A stretch of DNA of 64,000 nt from an uncultured Eubacteriales bacterium (GTDB lineage: Bacteria > Bacillota > Clostridia > Oscillospirales > Acutalibacteraceae), in contig CAKSSR010000003.1 in assembly GCA_934489735.1 (NCBI GenBank), positions 39,766 through 103,765 on the forward strand, in the 5' to 3' direction. The notes under the pieces are model-generated. The model saw only the letters and a list, made by a program, of their open reading frames with translations, ran no database searches and was not told the origin of the DNA. Shown piece by piece: positions 43,670-51,392 of this stretch; position 1 is the first letter of the stretch, and each line of letters begins with the position of its first letter. The position numbers and the translations under genes are program-made.

Positions 43670-44695
43670 ATGGGATATAGTAAAAAAGTATATAAGAAAG
43701 TTAAAGAGAATTTAGAATATATAAGAAGACGTTCAATATTAGAAAATGAAAAGAGAAAAAAGCAAATATATGTTAAATGCCCGAGAATTAGAGATATAGA
43801 TAAAGAAATTTCAAGAACTTCTTTGAGAGTAGCTAAAATAGTATTGAGCGGAGCAAACGTATCAGAAGAATTGAATAATTTGAAGGAAAGAAATAAGAAA
43901 CTTAATAGTGAGAAAGAGGGCTTATTGAAAACAATGGGATATCAAACTGACTATTTGGATAGAAAATATAGATGTAGAAATTGTAAAGATGAAGGGTATG
44001 TAAATGGGAAGATGTGCTTTTGCTTTAAAAATATGTTGAAAAAGTATGCATATGAAGAACTAAATCAACTGTCTCCTTTGTCACTTTCTTCTTTCAATAC
44101 ATTCGACGTAAAACATTACTCAGATGAGATAAATTATAAGGGAAGCTCATCAAGGGTTAGAATGACTAAGATTTTGGAATTCTGCAAGAGGTATGCAGCA
44201 GAATTTAATACTGAAAGTAAAAGTCTATTCTTTCAGGGTGAGCCAGGATTAGGAAAAACTCACTTATCTTTAGCAATAGCTAGAGTGGTAATAGACAATG
44301 GGTTTGGAGTCGTTTATGGATCTGTGCCAAATATAATAAATAAGTTAGAAAAAGAAAGATTTAATAATGGAAATGAAAACAGCAGCGATACAGAATATCA
44401 TTTAACCAATTGTGATTTGCTTATATTAGATGACTTGGGATCAGAATTTTCTACAAGCTTTTCTAAATCAGCGATTCACAATATAATTAACTCTAGAATA
44501 TTAATGAATAAACCAACTATTATAAGCTCAAACTTAATCTCTTCTGAACTAGAACAGACATATTCGACTAGAGTTTTATCGAGAATAATGGGGAATTTTA
44601 TCAAACTGACATTCGTAGGTGACGATATGAGGCAAATTAAAGGGAGATTTATAACAGAATGTATAAAGAAGTCAATGGTGAATGCCTGTGAATAA
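43670..44695 (+). CDS. DnaI/DnaC-like helicase loader ATPase
   Basis: 341 residues. N-terminal coiled region and a CRNCKDEGYVNGKMCFCF zinc motif (about 105-122), then an AAA+ domain with Walker A GEPGLGKTH, Walker B LLILDDLGSE and the arginine-finger stretch TRVLSRIMG. It loads the replicative helicase. Overlaps the next gene by 14 bp. Confidence 0.92.
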   Translation: MGYSKKVYKKVKENLEYIRRRSILENEKRKKQIYVKCPRIRDIDKEISRTSLRVAKIVLSGANVSEELNNLKERNKKLNSEKEGLLKTMGYQTDYLDRKYRCRNCKDEGYVNGKMCFCFKNMLKKYAYEELNQLSPLSLSSFNTFDVKHYSDEINYKGSSSRVRMTKILEFCKRYAAEFNTESKSLFFQGEPGLGKTHLSLAIARVVIDNGFGVVYGSVPNIINKLEKERFNNGNENSSDTEYHLTNCDLLILDDLGSEFSTSFSKSAIHNIINSRILMNKPTIISSNLISSELEQTYSTRVLSRIMGNFIKLTFVGDDMRQIKGRFITECIKKSMVNACE

Positions 44696-46031
44696 CAAAT
44701 TTTTATATGAGGCATTGATAGATCATAAAAAATTAGACATGTCATCATTTCATACGCCGGGGCATAAGGGAAACTTTAAAAAAATACATAGTTTATTAGA
44801 GCTGGATTATACAGAATTACCAGATACTGACGATTTGTTTTCAGCTTCAGGGGCAATTTTAGAATCAGAGAAGAAAATGAGTGACATATTCGAAACAAAA
44901 AGAACTTTGTTCTCAGCAGGAGGTTGCAGCTTATGTATCCAAACTATGATAAAATTATGCTATGATGAGAAAAGAATAAGAAAACCAAAGATAATTTGTA
45001 CTAGAGATGCACATAAAAGCGTTTTAAATACTATCTCACTTTTGGATATAGAACCAATTTGGATATATCCTAATAGTAAAGGCTTTATGGGTGAGATAGA
45101 TTTGAATGATATATCATCAGCGCTGGGAGATAATGAAGAAGTATGTGCAGTCTATGTAACGAGTCCCAATTACCTTGGAATGATTATGAATATTGAGAAA
45201 ATATCAAAAATGTGTAAAAAATTAAGCGTTCCATTGATAGTTGATAACGCACATGGGACACATTTGAAGTTTTTGAAGGAAGATTTACATCCGATTAGGC
45301 TGGGCGCTACAATGTCATCAGATTCGGCACATAAAACTCTTCCGGTACTTACCGGAGGGGCATTATTGCATATAAACGATAGTAAATATATTGAAAAGGC
45401 AAAGGAAACTATGGCATTATTTGCTTCAACAAGTCCATCATATCCTATAATGGCTTCGCTAGATTTAGCAAGACGATGGCTAGAAAGTGATGGAAAGAAA
45501 GAATTTGAAAGATTAATTTATAAAGTGAATGAAATAAAAGAACAATCATCTAGTATTGGTTTAATAAGTCCTAACGGGGCTGTTGATCCGGTTAGAATTT
45601 CATTTATAAAGCTTAAAGAAAGGATAAATGGATGTAAGCTAAGAGAACACTTTCATAAGCATAAAATAGAGCCAGAATATGCAGATGTTGATAATTTAGT
45701 ACTAATCCCAAGCCCATTTAACTCAGACAGAGATTTTGATAGACTTAAAGAAGCATTATCAGATCTGTCAATTGACAAAGAGATAAAGAATGAGAAAGAT
45801 TTGATTTACAATGTGCCAAAGGCAGAAACAATTATGACGCCCCATGAAGCACTTTTAAGCGAGAATGTTTTAATTGATATAGAGGAGTCAATCGGCAGGA
45901 TTGCTGCGCAAGTAATAGCCCCATGTCCGCCAGGTATTCCAATTGTGATACCAGGGGAGAAAATAGATATAAATAATTATAATATCTTAAAATCGCTTGG
46001 AATAAATAAGCTCAGAGTAATAAATGATTAG
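44682..46031 (+). CDS. Orn/Lys/Arg decarboxylase-family PLP enzyme
   Basis: 449 residues. Fold-type I PLP enzyme: FHTPGHKG at the start, VDNAHGTHL (cofactor Asp), and SAHKTLPVLTGGA with the Schiff-base lysine. It is the short Gram-positive type without the N-terminal receiver-like domain. Decarboxylates a basic amino acid to a polyamine precursor; substrate (Arg, Lys or Orn) cannot be told from sequence alone. Confidence 0.9.
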   Translation: MPVNNKFLYEALIDHKKLDMSSFHTPGHKGNFKKIHSLLELDYTELPDTDDLFSASGAILESEKKMSDIFETKRTLFSAGGCSLCIQTMIKLCYDEKRIRKPKIICTRDAHKSVLNTISLLDIEPIWIYPNSKGFMGEIDLNDISSALGDNEEVCAVYVTSPNYLGMIMNIEKISKMCKKLSVPLIVDNAHGTHLKFLKEDLHPIRLGATMSSDSAHKTLPVLTGGALLHINDSKYIEKAKETMALFASTSPSYPIMASLDLARRWLESDGKKEFERLIYKVNEIKEQSSSIGLISPNGAVDPVRISFIKLKERINGCKLREHFHKHKIEPEYADVDNLVLIPSPFNSDRDFDRLKEALSDLSIDKEIKNEKDLIYNVPKAETIMTPHEALLSENVLIDIEESIGRIAAQVIAPCPPGIPIVIPGEKIDINNYNILKSLGINKLRVIND

Positions 46032-46049
46032 AAAAGAGGAGACTTTTTT

Positions 46050-46520
46050 ATGAGAATATTAGTTATTTCAGATACGCATGGCAATGTAGAACTACTAAAA
46101 AAAGTAATAAATAAAGAAAAAGATGTAAATGATATAATATTTTTAGGCGATGGAGCTAAAGACATAGAAATGATAAAGGATAAGAATATTATAGCAGTGA
46201 AAGGGAATAATGATATTCATTGCAAGTTTAATAATTCTGAGGTTAAAGAGATAAATAATAAGAAAATCTTTATGACACATGGACATATTTATCATGTCAA
46301 GATAACGTTGGATAAGATTATAAAAGAGGCAGCCAAGGTTAATGCAGACATCATTTTGTATGGGCATACGCATTCGGCAATGAATAAGTATTATAATGGA
46401 GTGCATATAATGAATCCTGGAAGCTTATCTGGATACAAACCAAGCTACGGTTATATAGATATACTTGACAATGGAGACATAGTAACGAATATAGTTGAAG
46501 CGAGATTTAATAATGAATGA
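46050..46520 (+). CDS. YfcE/MJ0936-type metallophosphoesterase
   Basis: 156 residues. The five metal-binding blocks are present: VISDTHG, FLGDGAKD, KGNND, MTHGH and YGHTH. Such proteins hydrolyse phosphodiesters in vitro. AAGAGGAG ribosome site. It overlaps queG by a few bases. Confidence 0.92.
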   Translation: MRILVISDTHGNVELLKKVINKEKDVNDIIFLGDGAKDIEMIKDKNIIAVKGNNDIHCKFNNSEVKEINNKKIFMTHGHIYHVKITLDKIIKEAAKVNADIILYGHTHSAMNKYYNGVHIMNPGSLSGYKPSYGYIDILDNGDIVTNIVEARFNNE

Positions 46521-47322
46521 AAAGAATGAGATAATTGATAAAATAATGAGAGAAGAAAATATAGAATACTTCGGAATGATTGATTATGACTTGGTAAGAC
46601 CATACTTACTGAAAAAGCACAGAAGCATAAAATTGATACCGGACAACGCTAAGAGCATTATTTCAATGATATTCCCGTATAAAGTAAAAATAAATAATAA
46701 AAACTTATCGATTTATGCCTGCGTTAAGGATTATCATATAGTCGTTAAGAAAATTTTAAATAATATATGCGAGAAGTTGAAAAATTGTTTCAATGGCAAT
46801 GCATTTGTGCCATTTGTCGATAGCTCCCCTATACCAGAAGTGTATGTAGCAGCTATTTGTGGACTGGGAGTTGTAGGGGACAATAATCTATTAATTAATC
46901 CAAAGTACGGATCATTTGTATTTATAGCAGAAATTGTGACGGATTTGAACCTGAGTAGTACCAATATATTAGAAAAACCAAGGACATGCTTACATTGCGG
47001 CAAGTGTAAAGAAGCATGTCCTGGTAGCGCTTTAAGAGAAACTTTTAATATTGATAGATGTTCATCACATATTAGTCAGAAGAAAGGACCTTTGTCGGAT
47101 GAGGAACTATATATAATGAAAAGATCAAAGTCTATATGGGGATGTGACATTTGTCAAGAAGTTTGTCCGTTGAATGAAGGATCTGAATATACTAAAATAG
47201 AAGAGTTTAGAAATAGTATAGTAAATATTATAAATTTTGATAATTATAACGAACTGGATGATAGAGCTTACCTATGGCGACCTAAAAGTATAGTCAGAAA
47301 TATGGAATTGCTAAAAGAATGA
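46513..47322 (+). CDS. queG: Epoxyqueuosine reductase QueG-like
   Basis: 269 residues from ATG 46513. Two [4Fe-4S] motifs CLHCGKCKEACP and CDICQEVCP follow a corrinoid-binding-type N-terminal domain with GLGVVGDNNLLINPKYGSFVFI. It lacks the C-terminal HEAT extension, as do other short clostridial versions. It reduces epoxyqueuosine to queuosine in tRNA. Its last 12 bp overlap convergent spoVAC. Confidence 0.85.
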   Translation: MNEKNEIIDKIMREENIEYFGMIDYDLVRPYLLKKHRSIKLIPDNAKSIISMIFPYKVKINNKNLSIYACVKDYHIVVKKILNNICEKLKNCFNGNAFVPFVDSSPIPEVYVAAICGLGVVGDNNLLINPKYGSFVFIAEIVTDLNLSSTNILEKPRTCLHCGKCKEACPGSALRETFNIDRCSSHISQKKGPLSDEELYIMKRSKSIWGCDICQEVCPLNEGSEYTKIEEFRNSIVNIINFDNYNELDDRAYLWRPKSIVRNMELLKE

Positions 47323-47760
47323 TTGATATAGCCATAGTATAAATCCATATAAAATTGAAGCAGTGATGCCATATACTAAGACAGGACCAGCTATTATGAA
47401 CATTTTGGCACCGAGACCTAAGATGTAGCCTTCACTTTTAAATTCAATTGCAGGAGCAGCTATGGAATTTGAAAAGCCAGTTATAGGAACTAATGTGCCG
47501 GCACCGGCATGTTTAGCAATGTTATCATAAATACCAATGGCCGTTAAGAAAGCAGCAATGGCAATTAAAGACATGGATACTGCTGAGCTAGCATCTACCT
47601 TACTCAAGCCAAATGAGTTTTTATATAAATTGGATAGGAATTGACCAAAAGTACATATTGCACCACCGGATAGAAAGGCCCATATGACATTTTTTAAAGT
47701 TTTGCTGTTTTCAGAAGCCTTTTTTACCATTTCATTATATTCTTGATTAGAAACGTTCAA
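47311..47760 (-). CDS. spoVAC: Stage V sporulation protein AC
   Basis: About 149 residues, several membrane helices. WAFLSGGAICTFGQFLSNLY and GAGTLVPITGFSNSIAAPAIEFKSEG are the SpoVAC pattern. It belongs to the dipicolinic acid channel of the spore inner membrane. GGGAG is positioned for a TTG start at 47760; a GTG at 47769 lies against the ribosome site. It stands alone here: no spoVAD or spoVAE follows. Confidence 0.92.
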   Translation of the reverse strand: MNVSNQEYNEMVKKASENSKTLKNVIWAFLSGGAICTFGQFLSNLYKNSFGLSKVDASSAVSMSLIAIAAFLTAIGIYDNIAKHAGAGTLVPITGFSNSIAAPAIEFKSEGYILGLGAKMFIIAGPVLVYGITASILYGFILWLYQSFF

Positions 47761-47783
47761 ATTTATCACTCCCTTTCGATAAT

Positions 47784-47813
47784 TATTTTACGTAAGTTTG
47801 TCTATTAATATAC
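47784..47813 (-). promoter_or_regulatory. Candidate sigma-G-type promoter of spoVAC
   Basis: Minus strand GTATA (47809-47813), 18 bp, TAAAATA (47784-47790), compared with the GHATR-18-CATHHTA pattern. Located 25-55 bp upstream of the start. Judged by eye. Confidence 0.35.
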
Positions 47814-47878
47814 GTGCACTATGTAGAATTAGGTTAAATGAACTAAAATTTTGATATCATAAATGGTAGGTTTGAATA

Positions 47879-47907
47879 TTGAAAAGCAATTATCGGTATG
47901 CTATAAT
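47879..47907 (+). promoter_or_regulatory. Predicted sigma-A promoter of the RsbU-like phosphatase gene
   Basis: TTGAAA (47879-47884), 17 bp, TATAAT (47902-47907). The roughly 80-nt leader that follows contains an AGGAGA/TCTCCT hairpin (47940-47961), which pairs off an apparent ribosome site. Confidence 0.65.
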
Positions 47908-47995
47908 TGTCTGACAATAGTAAACACATTTTAATAGAGAGGAGACCGGAAAATTTCTCCTGGCGAAAAGCAAATGGGGTTCCACTTACTGAATT

Positions 47996-49609
47996 ATGAA
48001 TAGATCTAAGAAGAATAAAATGAAACTTATAACGAAGATAATAATAATCTCTATAAGTTGCTTTGTATTGACAACTACCTTGACAGGTATTTTATCATTT
48101 ATTAATATGAAAGACTTGATTCTTAAAGAATATAGTGGGCGAGCATGTGAAGTGGCATCTGTTACGTCGCTGTTGCTTGACCCTGATGATGTGGTAAGGT
48201 ATGGCAAGACTTTGGAAAAGGATGAAAAGTATAACTCGTATCTAAATTTGATATCAGAAATAAGAAGTATTACGAGAGTAAGAGATATATTTGTATTTAT
48301 TCCGATAAGTGATAAAGAAGTTGTATATATCTTCGAATCAAATACAGATGATAAGGACCATATAGTGTTCGATTTAGGAAAAGTAGACGATTTTACGAAT
48401 GAGGCAATCTATGGGGACGCAAGGGATATATATTATAATAAGAATGTAGAAAGAAGTTTTAGAGTCTCTAATGATATTTATAAATTTATAGGAACGTCTC
48501 ATGTGGCTTTGAAGGATAGTCTAGGAAATATAGTGGCAATTGTCGGAGTCGATATAAGCATGGACAGAGTTATGAATTCTTTATTTAAGCATACTAGAAG
48601 CGTTATTATATTGAATTTTATAGTCCTGGCAATATGTTTCTTGATCCTGATAATAATTTTGAGAAAATCAGTGGTCTCTCCGATCAAAAAGATATCTTCT
48701 TGGGCAGGAAAGTATATAGTAAATTCCGGCGCAGAAGACATGCTATTAGACGAAGAGATAAGCTCATGTAAGGAAATAGATGTTTTGTCAAGCAGCCTTC
48801 ACAAAATGGTAGAGGATATAACAGGATATGTTGATAATATAACAGCAATAACTGCTTCTCAAGAACGAGCTGCACAGGAAATGGCTATAGCAAGTAAGAT
48901 ACAGTTGAGCACTTTGCCAACAAAGTTCCCGGATTTGTTTCATAATAGGAACTTCGATGTCTATGCAAATATGACGCCGGCTAAGGCAGTGGGAGGAGAC
49001 TTCTACGATATCTTTTTGATAGATAAGGATCATCTTTGCTTGATTATAGCAGATGTATCAGGGAAAGGAGTGCCGGCAGCCCTCTTTATGATGATCACTA
49101 AGATATTGGTGAAACAAAATGCTATGAGCAATCTATCTCCTGAGAAAATTTTTAGTCTGGTTAACAAACAGTTGATAGAAAATAACGATGCGAATATGTT
49201 TGCTACCGCATTTATTGGTATAATAGACGTAAATACAGGCGAATTGACATATTGTAACGCTGGGCATAATCCTCCTTTGATAAAGCAAGGTAAGAATAAG
49301 TTTCAATGGATGAAGACAAAACCATCTGGCATATTGGGGGGAATCGATGATACTGAATATAAAGAATATAAATTGAATTTGTTCCCCGGCGATATGATAT
49401 ATATGTATACCGATGGCGTCACAGAAGCATTTAATGAGAAAGATGAACTTTATTCAGAACAGAGATTGATTGATAATATAAATAAAATTAACGTGAAGGA
49501 TATGTCTTTAAAGGGAATAGTGGAATATATTAAAGATGATATAAGAAACTTTGCGGGAATTAAAGAACAATCAGATGATATAACAATGTTACTATTTAAA
49601 TATAGATAG
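47996..49609 (+). CDS. Membrane sensor-PP2C serine phosphatase (RsbU/SpoIIE type)
   Basis: 537 residues. Membrane helix (about 11-33), an extracytoplasmic sensor (about 35-195), second helix (about 205-222), HAMP-like linker and coiled coil (225-300), then a SpoIIE/PP2C domain with VGGDFYDIF, IADVSGKGVPAALFM, YCNAGHNPP, GDMIYMYTDGVTEA and SDDITMLLF. It probably dephosphorylates an anti-anti-sigma STAS protein; no partner is next to it. The start has no clear ribosome site, so initiation may be controlled by the leader. Confidence 0.88.
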   Translation: MNRSKKNKMKLITKIIIISISCFVLTTTLTGILSFINMKDLILKEYSGRACEVASVTSLLLDPDDVVRYGKTLEKDEKYNSYLNLISEIRSITRVRDIFVFIPISDKEVVYIFESNTDDKDHIVFDLGKVDDFTNEAIYGDARDIYYNKNVERSFRVSNDIYKFIGTSHVALKDSLGNIVAIVGVDISMDRVMNSLFKHTRSVIILNFIVLAICFLILIIILRKSVVSPIKKISSWAGKYIVNSGAEDMLLDEEISSCKEIDVLSSSLHKMVEDITGYVDNITAITASQERAAQEMAIASKIQLSTLPTKFPDLFHNRNFDVYANMTPAKAVGGDFYDIFLIDKDHLCLIIADVSGKGVPAALFMMITKILVKQNAMSNLSPEKIFSLVNKQLIENNDANMFATAFIGIIDVNTGELTYCNAGHNPPLIKQGKNKFQWMKTKPSGILGGIDDTEYKEYKLNLFPGDMIYMYTDGVTEAFNEKDELYSEQRLIDNINKINVKDMSLKGIVEYIKDDIRNFAGIKEQSDDITMLLFKYR

Positions 49610-49610
49610 A

Positions 49611-50078
49611 TTATTTGGAAAAACCATGCATGAATCCATTTATTTCAACAGAGCTGATATCTCCTCCTATGATTTTACCATCGAAGGTTAAGATATTGGC
49701 TCTGACTTTATTGGAATTTGGATAATTTTTGATACTATATACAAACCTTTTGCAACATTTACCCTTGTACTTACTTAGATCAAAGCCTTGTTGCTTTTGC
49801 ATGTCGTTATAGTTAGTATATGTGTCGTTGAACTCAAATGGTATCATTAACTCAAAGATTTCTATGGGATTGGGATCGACCTCCCAGCCAAATTTAGATA
49901 AAAATGCGATTTTGTCATCAGTGGATATGCATTCGCTTTGATTTTTTGACGTCGGGGCAGGATAAGTTGACTTGTCTTTGCCATTGAATAAGAAAAAAGA
50001 AAGAGTTAATAAGAAAAATAATATGGCGCATATGTAAAATAGACGCTTTTTATTGAATCTGAATGAGAGTGCTATCAC
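49611..50078 (-). CDS. DUF4830-type membrane-anchored protein
   Basis: 155 residues from GTG 50078, which has CAGGAGG upstream. N-terminal membrane anchor (about 12-32), then an extracytoplasmic domain with DKIAFLSKFGWEVDPNPIE, FDLSKYKGKCCKRFVY and DGKIIGGDISS, which I match to DUF4830. Function unknown. A longer frame upstream of the ribosome site is not supported. It converges on the phosphatase gene with one base between stops. Confidence 0.75.
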   Translation of the reverse strand: MIALSFRFNKKRLFYICAILFFLLTLSFFLFNGKDKSTYPAPTSKNQSECISTDDKIAFLSKFGWEVDPNPIEIFELMIPFEFNDTYTNYNDMQKQQGFDLSKYKGKCCKRFVYSIKNYPNSNKVRANILTFDGKIIGGDISSVEINGFMHGFSK

Positions 50079-50235
50079 AAATAATTCCTCCTGGTATGAA
50101 AATTGTATCCTGTTATATAATTTTATTTGAATTATGAGAGAAATATACATCAAAGACTTACTAATATTTAACCTCGGTTGAAATCGGTTCATATAATATA
50201 AAAACATATTAAAGAAAGAAAGGGAGTAATTTTTT

Positions 50236-50820
50236 ATGTGGCTGTTATATGGAGCGATATTATTGGCAATCTCGCTTAGTATAGATGCATTTGCTATAGG
50301 TCTGTCATATAGACTTAGAAATATAAAGATGACCTTGATGTCAAAATTGATTATATGTACAGTCTCGACATTGGTTATGTGGATATCAGTAATAATAGGC
50401 GATATAATATTGAAGTATGTGCCTGTCGGAATGTCAAAAATTTTAGGCTGCCTTATGCTATTTATATTGGGAATGTGGATCGTAGTTCACGAACTGCTAA
50501 ATATAGGGGACCCAACTAATAACCCACTTGATTGTGATATCGATAACTCAAAGTACCTGGATGTGACTGAATCTGTTTACTTGGCTGTCGCTTTGTCTAT
50601 TGATTCGTTTGTCGCAGGAATAAGCGCTGCAATATCTGGCTTGAATATCATTATAATTCCAATAGCTACCGGAGTGTTTCAACTTCTGTTCCTGTGCGTC
50701 GGAGAATTTGTAGGGAAAGTGCTAAGTGATAAGTTTAAATGTAGATTGAATTATAAAATATTTACGTTCTTATCAGGCGCTATATTGATGGCATTGGCAT
50801 TGGTAAGATATTTCTTCTAA
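50236..50820 (+). CDS. ytaF: Sporulation membrane protein YtaF (MntP-like fold)
   Basis: 194 residues with about six helices. Two internally related halves carry LAISLSIDAFAIGLSY and LAVALSIDSFVAGISA, the paired Asp motif of MntP/YtaF proteins, and DIDNSKYLDVTES in the loop as in YtaF. Likely a cation transporter; annotated in Bacillus as sporulation-related. GAAAGGGAG ribosome site. Confidence 0.88.
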   Translation: MWLLYGAILLAISLSIDAFAIGLSYRLRNIKMTLMSKLIICTVSTLVMWISVIIGDIILKYVPVGMSKILGCLMLFILGMWIVVHELLNIGDPTNNPLDCDIDNSKYLDVTESVYLAVALSIDSFVAGISAAISGLNIIIIPIATGVFQLLFLCVGEFVGKVLSDKFKCRLNYKIFTFLSGAILMALALVRYFF

Positions 50821-50835
50821 AAAGTGAAAATTAAT

Positions 50836-50864
50836 ATTCCCAGATGAAGTAAGTCTGGGAATTC
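50836..50864. terminator. Bidirectional terminator between ytaF and the MecA-like gene
   Basis: ATTCCCAGA (50836-50844) pairs with TCTGGGAAT (50854-50862), with TCTTT on one side and AATATTAATTTT on the other. Confidence 0.7.
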
Positions 50865-50865
50865 T

Positions 50866-51210
50866 TTAAAAATATTTACGTATTTCAGATATTATATTGT
50901 ATTCAGAAATAAGAAAGCCATGTTCTTTTATCTTTGAATAAGAAATATAACCGGGAGAATAGAGATTTGAATATTCATTTAGAATTATATCGTTTACTTT
51001 AGCTATTTTAGAGAATATGATCAAATAATACTTATTGTTGTATTTAATTAGGCTGCTCTTTATATTTTTTTGAGGATTTACTAATAATTTCTTAATGGCA
51101 ATAATAAAATCTTCTAAATTGTAGAACTCGTATATTATAGGAGACTTAGGATACTTAACTTTATAATACTTTCTCTCTTTCAATAGTAATGGTTGATAAA
51201 TTACTGACAA
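50866..51210 (-). CDS. MecA-like C-terminal domain protein (putative ClpC adaptor)
   Basis: 114 residues. It resembles the C-terminal half of MecA: EFYNLEDFIIAIKKL, SLIKYNNKYYLIIF and EYSNLYSPGYISYSKIKEHG. The N-terminal substrate-binding half of MecA (about 100 residues) is absent. TTG start 8 bp from AAAGGAGGT. It could bind ClpC without the usual substrates, or be a reduced homolog. Confidence 0.6.
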   Translation of the reverse strand: MSVIYQPLLLKERKYYKVKYPKSPIIYEFYNLEDFIIAIKKLLVNPQKNIKSSLIKYNNKYYLIIFSKIAKVNDIILNEYSNLYSPGYISYSKIKEHGFLISEYNIISEIRKYF

Positions 51211-51303
51211 AAAGCATACCTCCTTTTATCTATATGAATTATTATATTTCATATAATATGATATGTTACAGCTTTGTAAAGAGTGTTATTTTTAAAAAGT
51301 AAA

Positions 51304-51338
51304 GACGAGATTCTAGTCCAATGCTAAAAAATCTCGTC
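51304..51338. terminator. Terminator after the LRR operon
   Basis: GACGAGATT (51304-51312) pairs with AATCTCGTC (51330-51338). CTTTTCTT follows on plus and TTTACTTTTT on minus, so it can terminate the 51393 gene. Confidence 0.75.
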
Positions 51339-51392
51339 CTTTTCTTAACTTAAGTATATATTTATTCTGCCGCTGTCGGTTGGTTGCTGTTT

